DNA of 64,000 nucleotides from Clostridia bacterium (lineage in GTDB: Bacteria > Bacillota > Clostridia > Oscillospirales > Acutalibacteraceae), in assembly GCA_017475765.1 (NCBI GenBank), contig JAFVEY010000027.1:129071-193070 (forward strand), given 5' to 3'. A model generated the notes under the pieces. That model searched no databases. It was not told where the DNA came from and was given only the letters and a program-made list of their open reading frames with translations. A program made the position numbers and the translations under genes. This document shows positions 35,554-44,859 of this stretch, in pieces. Within the stretch, counting starts at the first letter, position 1, and each line of letters starts with the position of its first letter.

Positions 35554-36888
35554 ATGGCAGTAAAAGTAGGAATGGTCAGCCTGGGATGTGCCAAAAACAG
35601 GGTTGACGCAGAGATGATACTTTTTACGTTAAAGCAGGCTGGCTTTGAGCTTGTTCAGGATGTTGCGTTCAGCGATGTGGCAATCGTCAATACCTGTGGG
35701 TTTATTGAGGATGCCAAGAAAGAAAGTATTGATGAGATACTGGAGCTTGTGCGCTTAAAAAATGAAGGCAGGATAAAGGCGATCATCGTAACGGGATGTC
35801 TTGCAGAAAGATATCAGAGTGAGGTGTTGAAGGAGCTTTATGAGATAGATGCCGTGGTAGGTATCGGTGGAAATACAGAGATAGCCGATGTTATCAATAA
35901 GGCGCTTGAAGGTACAAAGAGCGAGCTTTTCCCCGATAAATCCGAACTGCCGCTTTGCGGTGGAAGGGTACGCTCAACACCGTTTTATTATACCTATCTG
36001 AAAATTGCTGAGGGATGTGACAACCGCTGTACATATTGCGCCATTCCCATGATAAGAGGCCGATTCCGCAGCCGTCCGATGAATGATATTCTTAAAGAAG
36101 CAGAGGAGCTTGCTGAAAAAGGAGTCAAGGAATTTATACTGATTGCGCAGGATACTTCACGCTACGGTGAGGATATTTGCGGAAAATCACAGCTGCCTGA
36201 GCTTCTCAGAAAGCTTTGTCAAATCGAAAAGCTGCAGTATATCAGAGTTCTTTATTGCTACCCCGAAAGAATCACGGATGAGCTGATTGATGTTTTTGCT
36301 ACTGAGCCGAAGGTACTGAAATATATTGACATTCCGATGCAGCACTGCAATGAAAGGATCCTTAAACTGATGAACAGAGAGGGAAACAGAAAAACGCTTT
36401 CGGAGCTTGTCTGTCGTTTGCGTGAGAGAATTCCCAAACTCACAATACGCACAACAGTAATGACGGGTTTCCCATCCGAAACAGAAGAGGAATTTACTGA
36501 GCTTTCGGAATTTGTCGAGGAAATGCGTTTTGAACGTCTCGGCTGCTTTGCCTATTCGATTGAGGAAAATACCGCTGCCGCAAAGATGAAGGATCAGATC
36601 GACGAGGACACAAAGCACCGCCGTCAGGAGATCATTATGGAGCAGCAAAGCAGGATCATGGCGGAAAATGCGACGAAATTTGTCGGAAGAAAGGTCAGGG
36701 TGCTTTGTGAAGGCTTTGACAGAATTGCTGAATGTTTCTTCGGAAGAACGGCAATGGACGCTCCTGAGGTTGATGGAAGAGTGTTCTTCATCACAGAACT
36801 TGAGAAGCCGAAAATAGGCGATATCATCACCGTCAGCATTACCGATACACTTGACTGTGACCTGATGGGAATTTATGAAATGTCATAA
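35554..36888 (+). CDS. rimO: Ribosomal protein S12 methylthiotransferase
   Basis: Radical-SAM enzyme that methylthiolates Asp in S12. 444 residues: N-terminal UPF0004 domain with cluster Cys in GCAKNRVD, TCGFI and TGCLAERY; radical-SAM CDNRCTYCAIP; C-terminal TRAM domain. GFPSETEEEF and PMQHCNERILKLMNR are RimO-like. Complete. Follows recX by 40 nt and may continue the transcript. Confidence 0.95.
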   Translation: MAVKVGMVSLGCAKNRVDAEMILFTLKQAGFELVQDVAFSDVAIVNTCGFIEDAKKESIDEILELVRLKNEGRIKAIIVTGCLAERYQSEVLKELYEIDAVVGIGGNTEIADVINKALEGTKSELFPDKSELPLCGGRVRSTPFYYTYLKIAEGCDNRCTYCAIPMIRGRFRSRPMNDILKEAEELAEKGVKEFILIAQDTSRYGEDICGKSQLPELLRKLCQIEKLQYIRVLYCYPERITDELIDVFATEPKVLKYIDIPMQHCNERILKLMNREGNRKTLSELVCRLRERIPKLTIRTTVMTGFPSETEEEFTELSEFVEEMRFERLGCFAYSIEENTAAAKMKDQIDEDTKHRRQEIIMEQQSRIMAENATKFVGRKVRVLCEGFDRIAECFFGRTAMDAPEVDGRVFFITELEKPKIGDIITVSITDTLDCDLMGIYEMS

Positions 36889-36955
36889 GCGAACAGGCTG
36901 CCATTATTCAGTCTGTCAATTGATACTGTTAACCTAAGAGAGGGATACTTGTTTT

Positions 36956-37549
36956 ATGAACCTACCGAATAAGCTGACGGTTCTGAGAATCATTCTTGTG
37001 CCGTTTTATATTTTCTTTTTGCTTATGCCGTCCGTACCGCATCATTATCTGATTGCTCTCATCATATTCTGTGCGGCTTCCTATACCGATCATCTTGATG
37101 GGAAAATTGCAAGGAAGTACAATATGATAACGGACTTCGGCAAATTTGCCGATCCGCTTGCCGATAAAATTATGATCGTTGCGGCTCTGGCTTGTTTTGT
37201 ACAGCTCGGACTTTCCGATGCTGTTACCCTTACGATTATCATATCTAGAGAATTTATGGTAACAGCTATGCGCCTTGTTGCTTCATCAAACGGTAAGGTT
37301 GTTGCGGCTAACAACTGGGGGAAAGCAAAAACGATCAGTCAGATTGCAGCCGTGATACTGGTGCTGCTTCTTCAATACTTGTCCGAGCTTCATTCTTTCA
37401 ATGTAATATCCTTTGCCGATACAGCAGCTGTAACCAACGGATTCTGGCTTGTGGGAAACATAGCACTCTGGATTTCGGCAGCACTTACTGTTATTTCAGG
37501 TGTGATATATATTGTTGAGAATTTTGAATTTATAAAGACAGCAAAGTAA
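36956..37549 (+). CDS. pgsA: CDP-diacylglycerol-glycerol-3-phosphate 3-phosphatidyltransferase
   Basis: Makes phosphatidylglycerophosphate in the membrane. 197 residues, with helices near 12-30, 34-46, 80-100, 122-140 and 158-180. The CDP-alcohol phosphotransferase motif is present as DHLDGKIAR-x8-GKFADPLAD, with the first Asp at a TDHLDG rather than SDxxDG. A start at ATG 36956 follows AGAGAGGG. Last gene of the recA-side run. Confidence 0.93.
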   Translation: MNLPNKLTVLRIILVPFYIFFLLMPSVPHHYLIALIIFCAASYTDHLDGKIARKYNMITDFGKFADPLADKIMIVAALACFVQLGLSDAVTLTIIISREFMVTAMRLVASSNGKVVAANNWGKAKTISQIAAVILVLLLQYLSELHSFNVISFADTAAVTNGFWLVGNIALWISAALTVISGVIYIVENFEFIKTAK

Positions 37550-37611
37550 GTGATCATAATGACAGAACGAGGAGATCAGGGCGCAGGCTGCATATCTTTC
37601 CGGTTTATGTC

Positions 37612-37640
37612 TTGTATTTTTGGTTTGTTTGTGTTATAAT
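37612..37640 (+). promoter_or_regulatory. SigA-type promoter for the T-box transcript
   Basis: TTGTAT, 17 nt, TATAAT, just before the T-box leader. Confidence 0.7.
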
Positions 37641-37654
37641 AGCTGTTAGTGAAT

Positions 37655-37930
37655 ATAATGTTAATATATGAGAGATGTTGATGAAGACCAGTAACACGGA
37701 TAATGTGCAAAGAGAGGTATCGGTCGGTGTAAGATACCGTCAGGGTCTGTGCGAATGCACTTCTGAATCTGTACTGTGAAAGGCGGATCGTCCGATTAGC
37801 GGTATACGTATTCCTGCGTTAAAGGATCAATGAGAACGGCTGTTTATGGATAGCCGTTGAAATTTGGGTGGAACCACGCTGCTGCGTCCCGATGTGTTTT
37901 TCACATGGCGCAGCAGATTTTTTTATTGGT
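37655..37930 (+). ncRNA. T-box riboswitch (tRNA-Cys) controlling cysE-cysS
   Basis: Senses uncharged tRNA and lets transcription continue. Seen: Stem I start GATGAAGACCAGTAAC, the AGAGAGG bulge, a specifier loop GAATGCA with codon TGC (37756-37758), and the conserved TGGGTGGAACCACG (37865-37878), whose TGGA can pair with the UCCA end of tRNA-Cys. A terminator (37879-37925) with arms CTGCTGCG / CGCAGCAG and a T run overlaps the antiterminator. The downstream genes make cysteine and charge it, as expected. Confidence 0.95.
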
Positions 37931-37940
37931 GGTGAAAGAA

Positions 37941-38597
37941 ATGTTTGAAAATTTAAAGGCTGAGCTGGATTCCATTATGGCAAGGGATCCTGCTGCAAGA
38001 AGCAGGATGGAGGTATATTTTCTTTATTCGGGATTTAAGGCTGTGAGATCATACAGAAAAGCCAACTGGTTTTTTAGGCATAATATGAAGTTTATCGCAA
38101 GAATGATATCTCAGAGAGCAAGGCACACAACAGGGATAGAAATACACCCCGGAGCTAAAATAGGAAAGGGACTTTTTATTGATCATGGAATGGGAGTGGT
38201 GATCGGCGAGACAACCGAAATAGGGGATAACTGCACGATCTATCAGGGAGTGACCCTGGGAGGTACGGGAAAGGATCACGGCAAAAGACATCCGACTCTC
38301 GGAGATAATGTTCTTGTCGGAGCAGGAGCAAAGGTGCTCGGTCCGTTCAGAGTGGGTAATAATGCAAGAATAGCGGCAGGGGCAGTTGTACTGACAGAGG
38401 TTCCCGACAATGCAACGGCTGTCGGTGTTCCTGCTAAGGTAGTAAGGCTTAACGGAGAAAAAGTCGATCCGCCTTATGAAAGTCTTGACCAGATACACTA
38501 TGCCGATCCTGTTGCGGATCATCTTTCGCAGCTTGAGGAACAAATCGAGGGTCTTAAGGTGGCGATAGAGGTATTTGAAAACGGAGCGGGAATCTGA
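37941..38597 (+). CDS. cysE: Serine O-acetyltransferase
   Basis: First step of cysteine synthesis from serine. 218 residues from ATG 37941 (GGTGGTGAAAG upstream); the frame runs back through the T-box but that is leader. EIHPGAKIGKGLFIDHGMG (catalytic His/Asp region), GETTEIGDNCTIYQGVTLGGTG and hexapeptide turns match CysE. Lacks the long N-terminal helical domain of enterobacterial CysE, as usual in Firmicutes. A C-terminal helix 190-215 is extra. Confidence 0.95.
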   Translation: MFENLKAELDSIMARDPAARSRMEVYFLYSGFKAVRSYRKANWFFRHNMKFIARMISQRARHTTGIEIHPGAKIGKGLFIDHGMGVVIGETTEIGDNCTIYQGVTLGGTGKDHGKRHPTLGDNVLVGAGAKVLGPFRVGNNARIAAGAVVLTEVPDNATAVGVPAKVVRLNGEKVDPPYESLDQIHYADPVADHLSQLEEQIEGLKVAIEVFENGAGI

Positions 38598-38679
38598 GTA
38601 TTCCCGTTTTCGTACAAATTTTACAGACCGGTTGATTTATAGTTATTATATCAATCAATATAGAAAGAAGGAAATGTTA

Positions 38680-40083
38680 ATGAAAATCTATAATACGCTT
38701 ACGGGCAAAAAAGAGGAATTGAAAACGATCAATGACGGCGAGGTAAAAATATATGCCTGCGGTCCGACGGTGTATAACTATATTCATATCGGCAATGCCA
38801 GACCAATCTGCGTTTTTGATATTCTCAGAAGATATCTTGAATACCGTGGCTATAAGGTAACATTTGTGCAGAATTTTACGGATATAGACGATAAGATCAT
38901 CAAAAAAGCAAATGAAGAAAACAGCGATTATAAAACTGTTTCTGAAAAATATATCAAAGAATACGAGATCGATGCAAAGGGTCTGAATGTCCGTGACGCA
39001 ACAATACATCCGAAGGCAACTGAAAATATTCAGCAGATTATCGACATGATCAGAACGCTCGAAGAAAAGGGCTTTGCTTATGCAACTGAATACGGAGATG
39101 TTTATTTTCGCACCAATCATTTTGCTCAGTACGGCAAGCTTTCTCATCAGCCGCTCGAAGAGCTTGAAGCAGGTGCACGCATACAGATAGGTGAAACAAA
39201 GGAAAATCCGATGGATTTTGCACTTTGGAAAGGGGCAAAGAAGGGAGAACCGTCATGGGAGTCGCCTTGGGGGCAGGGCAGACCGGGCTGGCATATAGAG
39301 TGTTCGACCATGGCGAAAAGATATCTCGGCGATACGATTGATATTCACTGCGGCGGTCAGGATCTGATATTTCCGCATCACGAAAACGAGATCGCACAGA
39401 GCGAATGCTGCAACGGCGCTGAATTTGCTCACTATTGGATGCACAACGGCTATATTAATGTGGATAACAGAAAAATGTCAAAATCTCTCGGCAATTTCTT
39501 TACCGTCCGTGATGTTGCCGAACAGTATGGCTATGAGCCGATACGCTATCTGATGGTGTCTTCTCACTACCGCAGCCCGATTAATTATTCGATTGATATC
39601 ATCACACAATGCCGATCTGCTCTTGACAGGCTGTACAATTGCCGTGAGGATCTCCGTTTTCTTGCTCAGAACTCTCCAAGCGGAGAAAAAGAGGGCGAGG
39701 AGGTCATCAAAACAAAGCTTCTTTCCCACAAGGAAGATTTTATCAAGGCTATGGAGGATGATCTCAATACAGCCGATGCTATTACAGCGCTGTTTGAGCT
39801 TGCAAGAGATATCAATTCCAATCTGAATGCTCAGACAAAACCCTCAAAGGAACTTTGCGAATTTGCACTTCAGCTGTATGGCGAACTTGCTGATGTGCTG
39901 GGATTGCTGTATACAGAAAAGGATAACGATCTTGATGATGAAATCCAGGCTCTTATCGACAAGCGTACACAGGCAAGAAAGGATAAGAACTGGGCAGAAG
40001 CTGACAGAATACGTGATGAGCTTAAGGCAAAGGGTATTACTATTAAGGATACGCCCAACGGCACAATTATTGTTACGGAGTAA
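38680..40083 (+). CDS. cysS: Cysteinyl-tRNA synthetase
   Basis: 467 residues. ATG 38680 chosen, 7 nt after AGAAAGAAGG; ATG 38674 is too close. Zinc Cys in ACGPTVYN, class I HIGH form YIHIGNARP, CSTMAKRYLGD, HCGGQDLIFPHHENE, and KMSKSLGNF. C-terminal DALR-type domain complete. Shares the Cys T-box with cysE, so both respond to uncharged tRNA-Cys. Confidence 0.97.
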   Translation: MKIYNTLTGKKEELKTINDGEVKIYACGPTVYNYIHIGNARPICVFDILRRYLEYRGYKVTFVQNFTDIDDKIIKKANEENSDYKTVSEKYIKEYEIDAKGLNVRDATIHPKATENIQQIIDMIRTLEEKGFAYATEYGDVYFRTNHFAQYGKLSHQPLEELEAGARIQIGETKENPMDFALWKGAKKGEPSWESPWGQGRPGWHIECSTMAKRYLGDTIDIHCGGQDLIFPHHENEIAQSECCNGAEFAHYWMHNGYINVDNRKMSKSLGNFFTVRDVAEQYGYEPIRYLMVSSHYRSPINYSIDIITQCRSALDRLYNCREDLRFLAQNSPSGEKEGEEVIKTKLLSHKEDFIKAMEDDLNTADAITALFELARDINSNLNAQTKPSKELCEFALQLYGELADVLGLLYTEKDNDLDDEIQALIDKRTQARKDKNWAEADRIRDELKAKGITIKDTPNGTIIVTE

Positions 40084-40089
40084 TGCTTT

Positions 40090-40566
40090 ATGTCAGAATC
40101 GGATAAAAATGCAGATGAACTGATGATATACAAGAAATCGGGACTGCTGCTTGAACAGAATTTACTTAAAAATACGATTGTCAGACTGATTGAAGAAGCA
40201 ATGACGGTAAGATATCATTCCTATGCGCCTTATTCTGATTTTTATGTAGGGGCTGCGCTGCTTACGGAAAGCGGCAGGATTTTTACAGGTGTCAATGTGG
40301 AAAATGCTTCCTATCCTGTCGGACTCTGTGCCGAGCGCTCTGCTTTTGCAGCTGCAATATCGGCGGGAGAAAGGATCTTTGAAGCAATTGCAATATATGG
40401 CGGCGAGAACGGAAAGGAGATCGGATATTGCTTTCCGTGCGGAATGTGCAGACAGTTCATGTCGGAATTGTGCGGAAAAGATTTTCGTGTGATCGTTGCG
40501 AAATCTTATCATGATTACAGGATATATCAGCTGAAAGAGCTTCTTCCGTATACATTTGAACTATGA
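40090..40566 (+). CDS. cdd: Cytidine deaminase
   Basis: Deaminates (deoxy)cytidine. 158 residues, about 25 longer at the N-terminus than typical Cdd. Core: HSYAPYSDFYVGAALL, NVENASYPVGLCAERSAFAAA (Cys ligand, catalytic Glu) and PCGMCRQFMSE (two Cys ligands). Seven nt after cysS; likely the end of the T-box operon. Zn-binding set CAE/PCxxC intact. Confidence 0.95.
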   Translation: MSESDKNADELMIYKKSGLLLEQNLLKNTIVRLIEEAMTVRYHSYAPYSDFYVGAALLTESGRIFTGVNVENASYPVGLCAERSAFAAAISAGERIFEAIAIYGGENGKEIGYCFPCGMCRQFMSELCGKDFRVIVAKSYHDYRIYQLKELLPYTFEL

Positions 40567-40570
40567 CAAA

Positions 40571-40606
40571 ATGCGCCGGGAAAATCTTAAAGATTCTCTC
40601 GGCGCA
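40571..40606. terminator. Intrinsic terminator between convergent cdd and the 40-aa gene
   Basis: Stem GCGCCGGGAAAATCTT / AAGATTCTCTCGGCGC; on the minus strand it is followed by ATTTTGT. Confidence 0.75.
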
Positions 40607-40617
40607 AATTATCATAT

Positions 40618-40740
40618 TCAGTCGCAGTTCTGAGCGCTTTTGTGATCACAGTCCTGTGCATCTGTATGCTTGCTGTTCTGTGACTCTGTGCCGTTCTGTG
40701 CCTGCTGAGAGTTTGTGTTGTGTGTCTTATTCTTGCTCAT
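40618..40740 (-). CDS. 40-residue hydrophilic protein, previously easy to miss
   Basis: ATG at 40740 has a perfect GGAGGT seven nt upstream, then 40 codons and TGA at 40620-40618, followed by the terminator at 40571-40606. The peptide (MSKNKTHNTNSQQAQNG...) is Asn/Gln/Ser/Lys-rich, without hydrophobic residues, with three Gln-Asn/Cys-Asp-type motifs (AQDCDHKSAQNCD end). Composition and length recall the small Asn/Gln-rich proteins of Clostridia and small acid-soluble spore proteins, but no match can be claimed. A minus-strand -10 (TATAAT, 40791-40786) lies upstream. Confidence 0.75.
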   Translation of the reverse strand: MSKNKTHNTNSQQAQNGTESQNSKHTDAQDCDHKSAQNCD

Positions 40741-40822
40741 TGATATCACCTCCGATGTAATAATATTATTGACAGATATTCTGCCATTATACGAAAAAAA
40801 TTTAAAAAACGGGTGTTGAAAT

Positions 40823-42154
40823 ATGAATCTGCCGTCAGAATTTTTGAAAGAACTAAAAACCGTTCTCGGTCAGGATGCGGAAAAATATAAGGAAATGTTT
40901 GATCAACCTGCTTTCAGGGGAATCAGCGTCAACCGGCTTAAAATCACTCCCGAAAGACTTCTGCCGCTTTTGCCGTTTGCAGCATGGCAGTCACCTTTTT
41001 ACAAAGACGGTTATTACATACCTGCCGATACCGAGGGAATCGGCGCTTATCCGCTTCACCATGCGGGAGCATTTTATGTGCAGGAGCCGTCTGCTGCTTC
41101 TGCTGTCAGTCTGCTTGATGTGCAGAAGGGTGAAAAAATTCTTGACCTTTGCGCTGCACCGGGAGGAAAGTCCTCTCAGATTGCTTCACTTCTCGGAGGA
41201 ACAGGTCTGATATGGTCCAATGAGGTGGTAAAAAACAGGTCAAGAATACTTCTTTCCAATTTTGAAAGAATGGGAATATCGGCAGGAGTCGTTTCTTCAT
41301 GCCGTCCCGAAAAACTGTGCAGCCGTCTGGAAGGATATTTTGATAAGGTATTGGTTGACGCCCCGTGTTCGGGAGAGGGAATGTTCAGAAAAAATCATGA
41401 TGCTGTTGCTGAGTGGAGTCTGGAACACGTCACAGCCTGTGCCAACAGACAAATCTCTATTCTGCAAAGCGCTGCCGCAGCGCTGAGAGAGGGCGGAGTG
41501 CTTGTTTATTCCACCTGTACGTTTTCTTATCAGGAAAATGAGGGTGTTGTGCAGAGACTGCTTGAAGCCTGCCCTGAATTGGAGCCGTATGACATGGAGG
41601 AGCCGTTCGGCAGAAAAACACGGTTTTCCAATGCTGTCAGGATAACACCCATGGAGGGCGGTGAGGGGCATTTTGCGGCAAGATTCCGTAAAAAAGGAAA
41701 TAATGGGTCTGCAAAGCCGTCCGGACAGCATTATCCGAAAATGAATAAGGATATCATGAAGCTGACAGAAAAATTTCTGGATGATATATTTTTGGTACGT
41801 CCTGAACTTATTCCCGTTGTCAGAGGGGATAAACTATGTCTGGTTCCTGATAATCTGCCTGATACAGATGGTCTGAACGTGATAAGATCTGGAGTACTTG
41901 CCGGAGTGATCGTGAAAAACCGCATTGAACCCGAACACGCCCTTTTTACATCGTCTTCTCCGTCTGCTTTGCGCCGGGTGCTGGCGCTTTCGGCTGACGA
42001 CAAAAGAACAGATGAATTTTTAAGCGGCAATGAAATTGACTGTGACGGTGAAAGCGGCTATACGGGTGTAGCTGTTGAAGGCATGATCACAGGCTTCGGA
42101 AAATGTTCGGGCGGCAGGCTGAAAAATAAATACCCGAAAGGTTTGCGCCGATAA
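40823..42154 (+). CDS. RsmF/NOL1-NOP2-Sun family rRNA m5C methyltransferase
   Basis: 443 residues. N-terminal RsmF-like cap, SAM motif KILDLCAAPGGKSSQIA, catalytic DAPCSGEGMFRK and second Cys motif STCTFSYQENEGVV, then an RsmF-like C-terminal domain (VVRGDKLCLVP...) ending in GGRLKNKYPKGLRR. Methylates cytosine in 16S rRNA by family knowledge. ATG follows a weak site (GGGTGTTGAAAT). Standalone. Confidence 0.92.
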   Translation: MNLPSEFLKELKTVLGQDAEKYKEMFDQPAFRGISVNRLKITPERLLPLLPFAAWQSPFYKDGYYIPADTEGIGAYPLHHAGAFYVQEPSAASAVSLLDVQKGEKILDLCAAPGGKSSQIASLLGGTGLIWSNEVVKNRSRILLSNFERMGISAGVVSSCRPEKLCSRLEGYFDKVLVDAPCSGEGMFRKNHDAVAEWSLEHVTACANRQISILQSAAAALREGGVLVYSTCTFSYQENEGVVQRLLEACPELEPYDMEEPFGRKTRFSNAVRITPMEGGEGHFAARFRKKGNNGSAKPSGQHYPKMNKDIMKLTEKFLDDIFLVRPELIPVVRGDKLCLVPDNLPDTDGLNVIRSGVLAGVIVKNRIEPEHALFTSSSPSALRRVLALSADDKRTDEFLSGNEIDCDGESGYTGVAVEGMITGFGKCSGGRLKNKYPKGLRR

Positions 42155-42224
42155 AAAACGGATTTTGCAGTAAAGTCAGCAGTCATTGATGATTTCTGCA
42201 TTTTGTAAGCCAAAAGTTTTTATA

Positions 42225-42253
42225 TTGACAAAATCAATGCGGAATAGTAAAAT
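42225..42253 (+). promoter_or_regulatory. SigA-type promoter for the VWA-TelA triad
   Basis: TTGACA, 17 nt, TAAAAT, about 36 nt before the first start. Confidence 0.75.
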
Positions 42254-42288
42254 TGTTTTAGTTAGAAAATAGAATGGGGGTTCGATAG

Positions 42289-43059
42289 GTGTCAAAAAAA
42301 CAGATCATCAAGCTGATTTGTCTGAACGTCGGTATTGCTTTGCTGAATGTCATACTGTTTTCAAGAGGTCTTGTCGGACTGACATTGGGCGGTGACGCCC
42401 TTTTGACCGCTCTCGGTGTAACAGCGATCGTTATGAGCGTGATCGGCTTTGGCTACGGTAATTATACGCTGCTTTTCAAAGAGCCTGAACAGAATGTGCT
42501 TCTTTTCAAGGGCGGAGAGCTTTCCGAAACGAAAGACTATGTTGCGGCGCTTGAAGAAAGACGTGACAAAAAAATATTTGAGCCTGAAATTAATAATGCG
42601 ATTGAACAAGTATATCGTATGCAGGATAAGGACAGAGCTTTGGATAGTATTCTCGGTCAGTATTTCTCACCGCAGGAAATGACTTATACCAAATTTCAGT
42701 CGGTGATTATTTCGGTGAAGGAACTGTTCTATAACAATATCAAGAAAATGCTTAACCGAATCATTATATTCGATTATAAGGACTATCTGAAGGTGCTTGA
42801 AAAGCTCAAAAATTCACCGGTCGTGGACGGAGTGAAGGTTTCGTCAAAGGCTGTCGGTGCACAGCTGAAGATCTATAATGAACATATTTACTATGTGAGG
42901 GATCTTATCGAGATGAACGAGAGTATTTTGGTGAAGCTCGACAGTTTGCTGCTTGAATTATCAAAGCTGGATGACCTTGACCGTGACGGTCTTGAAAATA
43001 TCGCTGCAATTCAGGAAATAAATGACCTGATTTCACAGACAAAATTCTATAAAAATTAG
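42289..43059 (+). CDS. Two-helix membrane protein with cytosolic helical domain (first of triad)
   Basis: 256 residues from a GTG start (GGGGG 8 nt upstream). Two membrane helices (about 5-26 and 32-52) and a 190-residue all-helical cytosolic part with regularly spaced Leu/Ile and Lys/Glu (LYNNIKKML, LLELSKLDDLDRDG). No Pfam family recognised with confidence; resembles proteins found near TelA or phage-shock-type genes. First gene of a three-gene operon, 11 nt before the VWA gene. Confidence 0.75.
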   Translation: MSKKQIIKLICLNVGIALLNVILFSRGLVGLTLGGDALLTALGVTAIVMSVIGFGYGNYTLLFKEPEQNVLLFKGGELSETKDYVAALEERRDKKIFEPEINNAIEQVYRMQDKDRALDSILGQYFSPQEMTYTKFQSVIISVKELFYNNIKKMLNRIIIFDYKDYLKVLEKLKNSPVVDGVKVSSKAVGAQLKIYNEHIYYVRDLIEMNESILVKLDSLLLELSKLDDLDRDGLENIAAIQEINDLISQTKFYKN

Positions 43060-43070
43060 GAGGTTGGGAA

Positions 43071-44771
43071 ATGCAAAAAACATCAACAACTAAAAAGGTA
43101 CTGATCTTTGCCGGAATTGCCATATTGGTGTTTGCGGCTGTGTTTATCGGAATCAACCTGACAAGAAATGTCGGAATGACCGAGGACGAGATCACCAAGG
43201 AGGATGCAGGAAAACAAATGACAAAGCTGCTTGACGGAATCAGCGTGATCCATGTTGATGCAAGAAGAGCAGCCATCAGCGATGACGATATTCTTTCCGA
43301 CGAGGAGGAGCTGCCCGATATCAGTTCCTATCCCTTTACTGTTACAGGCAGCGGCGATATCAATATTGAGATATTCTCCTCTCCCGAAAAGGCAGGAGAG
43401 GGAACAGACGGCTGGCTGAACGAGGTAGCCGAAAGATTTAATGCCGAAAATATTACCGTAAACGGTAAAACGGCTTCTGTTTCGATCCGCTCCGTTTCAT
43501 CGGGTCTTGCCGTTGACTATATCAAATCCGGAAAATATGTTCCCGATGCGCTCACCCCCTCCAATGAATTCTGGGGTAAAATGCTTGAAGCAGGCGGAGT
43601 TGACCTTGAACTGAAACAGGAAAAAATTGTGGGCAATGTTGCAGGCATTCTTCTTTCAAAAAGCAAGTATAATGAAATTCTGGAAAAATACGGTTCTGTC
43701 AGCATGAAGGTTATATCCGAGTGTACAGCCAACAACGAACTGGCAATGGGCTATACCAATCCGTTTGCAAGCTCGACAGGAATGAATTTCCTTGTATCAA
43801 CGCTTTATTCCTATGATGCAGATGATCTTCTCAGCGAAAAAGCGGTTGCAGGCTTCAAAAAATTTCAGGAAAATGTTCCGCTTGTTTCCTATAATACGAT
43901 TCAGATGAGAAAATCTGCGGAATCAGGATCGCTTGACGCCTTCGTTCTGGAATATCAGTCGTATATCAACGATGCAACTCTTAAGAATGACTATATTTTC
44001 ACACCTTTCGGTGCAAGACATGACAACCCGATGTATGCCATCGACAAACTCAGCAGCGATAAGAATGAGGTGCTTGATAAGTTCTGCGAATATTGTCTGA
44101 ATGAAAGCTCACAGCAGCTTGCTGAACAGTACGGCTTCAATCAGAATAAAAAATATAAAAGCGAACTGCCCGATGATATCAGCGGTGATAAGCTCTTAAG
44201 CGCACAGAAGCTCTATAAAGCCAATAAGGACAGCGGCAAGCCGATCATAGCTGTATTTGTCGCTGACACATCGGGAAGCATGAGAGGGGAATCCATCAAC
44301 GCTCTCCAAACCTCTCTCATCAATTCCATGCAGTATATCAACAAGGAGAATTATATCGGTCTGGTATCCTATAACAGCAAGGTATATATCAATCTCCCCA
44401 TTGCAAAGTTTGATCTGAATCAGCAGTCACTTTTCAAGGGTGCGGTGCAGGATCTTGATGCAAACGGTCAGACAGCCACTTACGATGCTATTCTTGTGGC
44501 GCTTGATATGGTCAATAAGGCCATGGAGGAGCATCCCGATGCAAAGCCGATGATCTTCCTTCTCAGCGACGGTGAACAGAACACCGGCTGGTCACTGAAC
44601 GATATATCGACCATTCTCGGCACCTATGAGGTTCCGATATATTCCATCGGTTATAATGCGAATATCGAGGCTCTTAAACGAATCTCAGAAATCAATGAAG
44701 CCGCAACTATCAATGCCGACAGCGATGATATTATCTATCAGCTCAAAAATCTCTTCAATTCAGAGATGTAA
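43071..44771 (+). CDS. Membrane-anchored substrate-binding-like + von Willebrand factor A protein
   Basis: 566 residues, N-terminal helix about 11-29 and no lipobox. Residues about 100-370 fold like a type II periplasmic binding protein (GDINIEIFSSPEKAGEGTDGW, LTPSNEFWGKML, MGYTNPFASSTG). Residues about 395-560 are a VWA domain with an intact MIDAS: DTSGSM, then QTATYD and LLSDGEQN. Extracytoplasmic by topology. AGGAGG RBS. The pair SBP-VWA with TelA is a recurrent but uncharacterised set. Confidence 0.85.
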   Translation: MQKTSTTKKVLIFAGIAILVFAAVFIGINLTRNVGMTEDEITKEDAGKQMTKLLDGISVIHVDARRAAISDDDILSDEEELPDISSYPFTVTGSGDINIEIFSSPEKAGEGTDGWLNEVAERFNAENITVNGKTASVSIRSVSSGLAVDYIKSGKYVPDALTPSNEFWGKMLEAGGVDLELKQEKIVGNVAGILLSKSKYNEILEKYGSVSMKVISECTANNELAMGYTNPFASSTGMNFLVSTLYSYDADDLLSEKAVAGFKKFQENVPLVSYNTIQMRKSAESGSLDAFVLEYQSYINDATLKNDYIFTPFGARHDNPMYAIDKLSSDKNEVLDKFCEYCLNESSQQLAEQYGFNQNKKYKSELPDDISGDKLLSAQKLYKANKDSGKPIIAVFVADTSGSMRGESINALQTSLINSMQYINKENYIGLVSYNSKVYINLPIAKFDLNQQSLFKGAVQDLDANGQTATYDAILVALDMVNKAMEEHPDAKPMIFLLSDGEQNTGWSLNDISTILGTYEVPIYSIGYNANIEALKRISEINEAATINADSDDIIYQLKNLFNSEM

Positions 44772-44782
44772 CAAATAAATCT

Positions 44783-44814
44783 CAGGGAACAGTCCTGAAA
44801 GGTTCTGTTCCCTG
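44783..44814 (+). promoter_or_regulatory. Intercistronic hairpin before telA
   Basis: Stem CAGGGAACAG / CTGTTCCCTG between VWA and telA with no T run. It may stabilise or partly attenuate the transcript; TATAAT at 44816-44821 could also start a telA transcript. Confidence 0.6.
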
Positions 44815-44859
44815 TTATATAATCAAACCCGAATTTTAATGAATAAGGAGGACCTGAAA

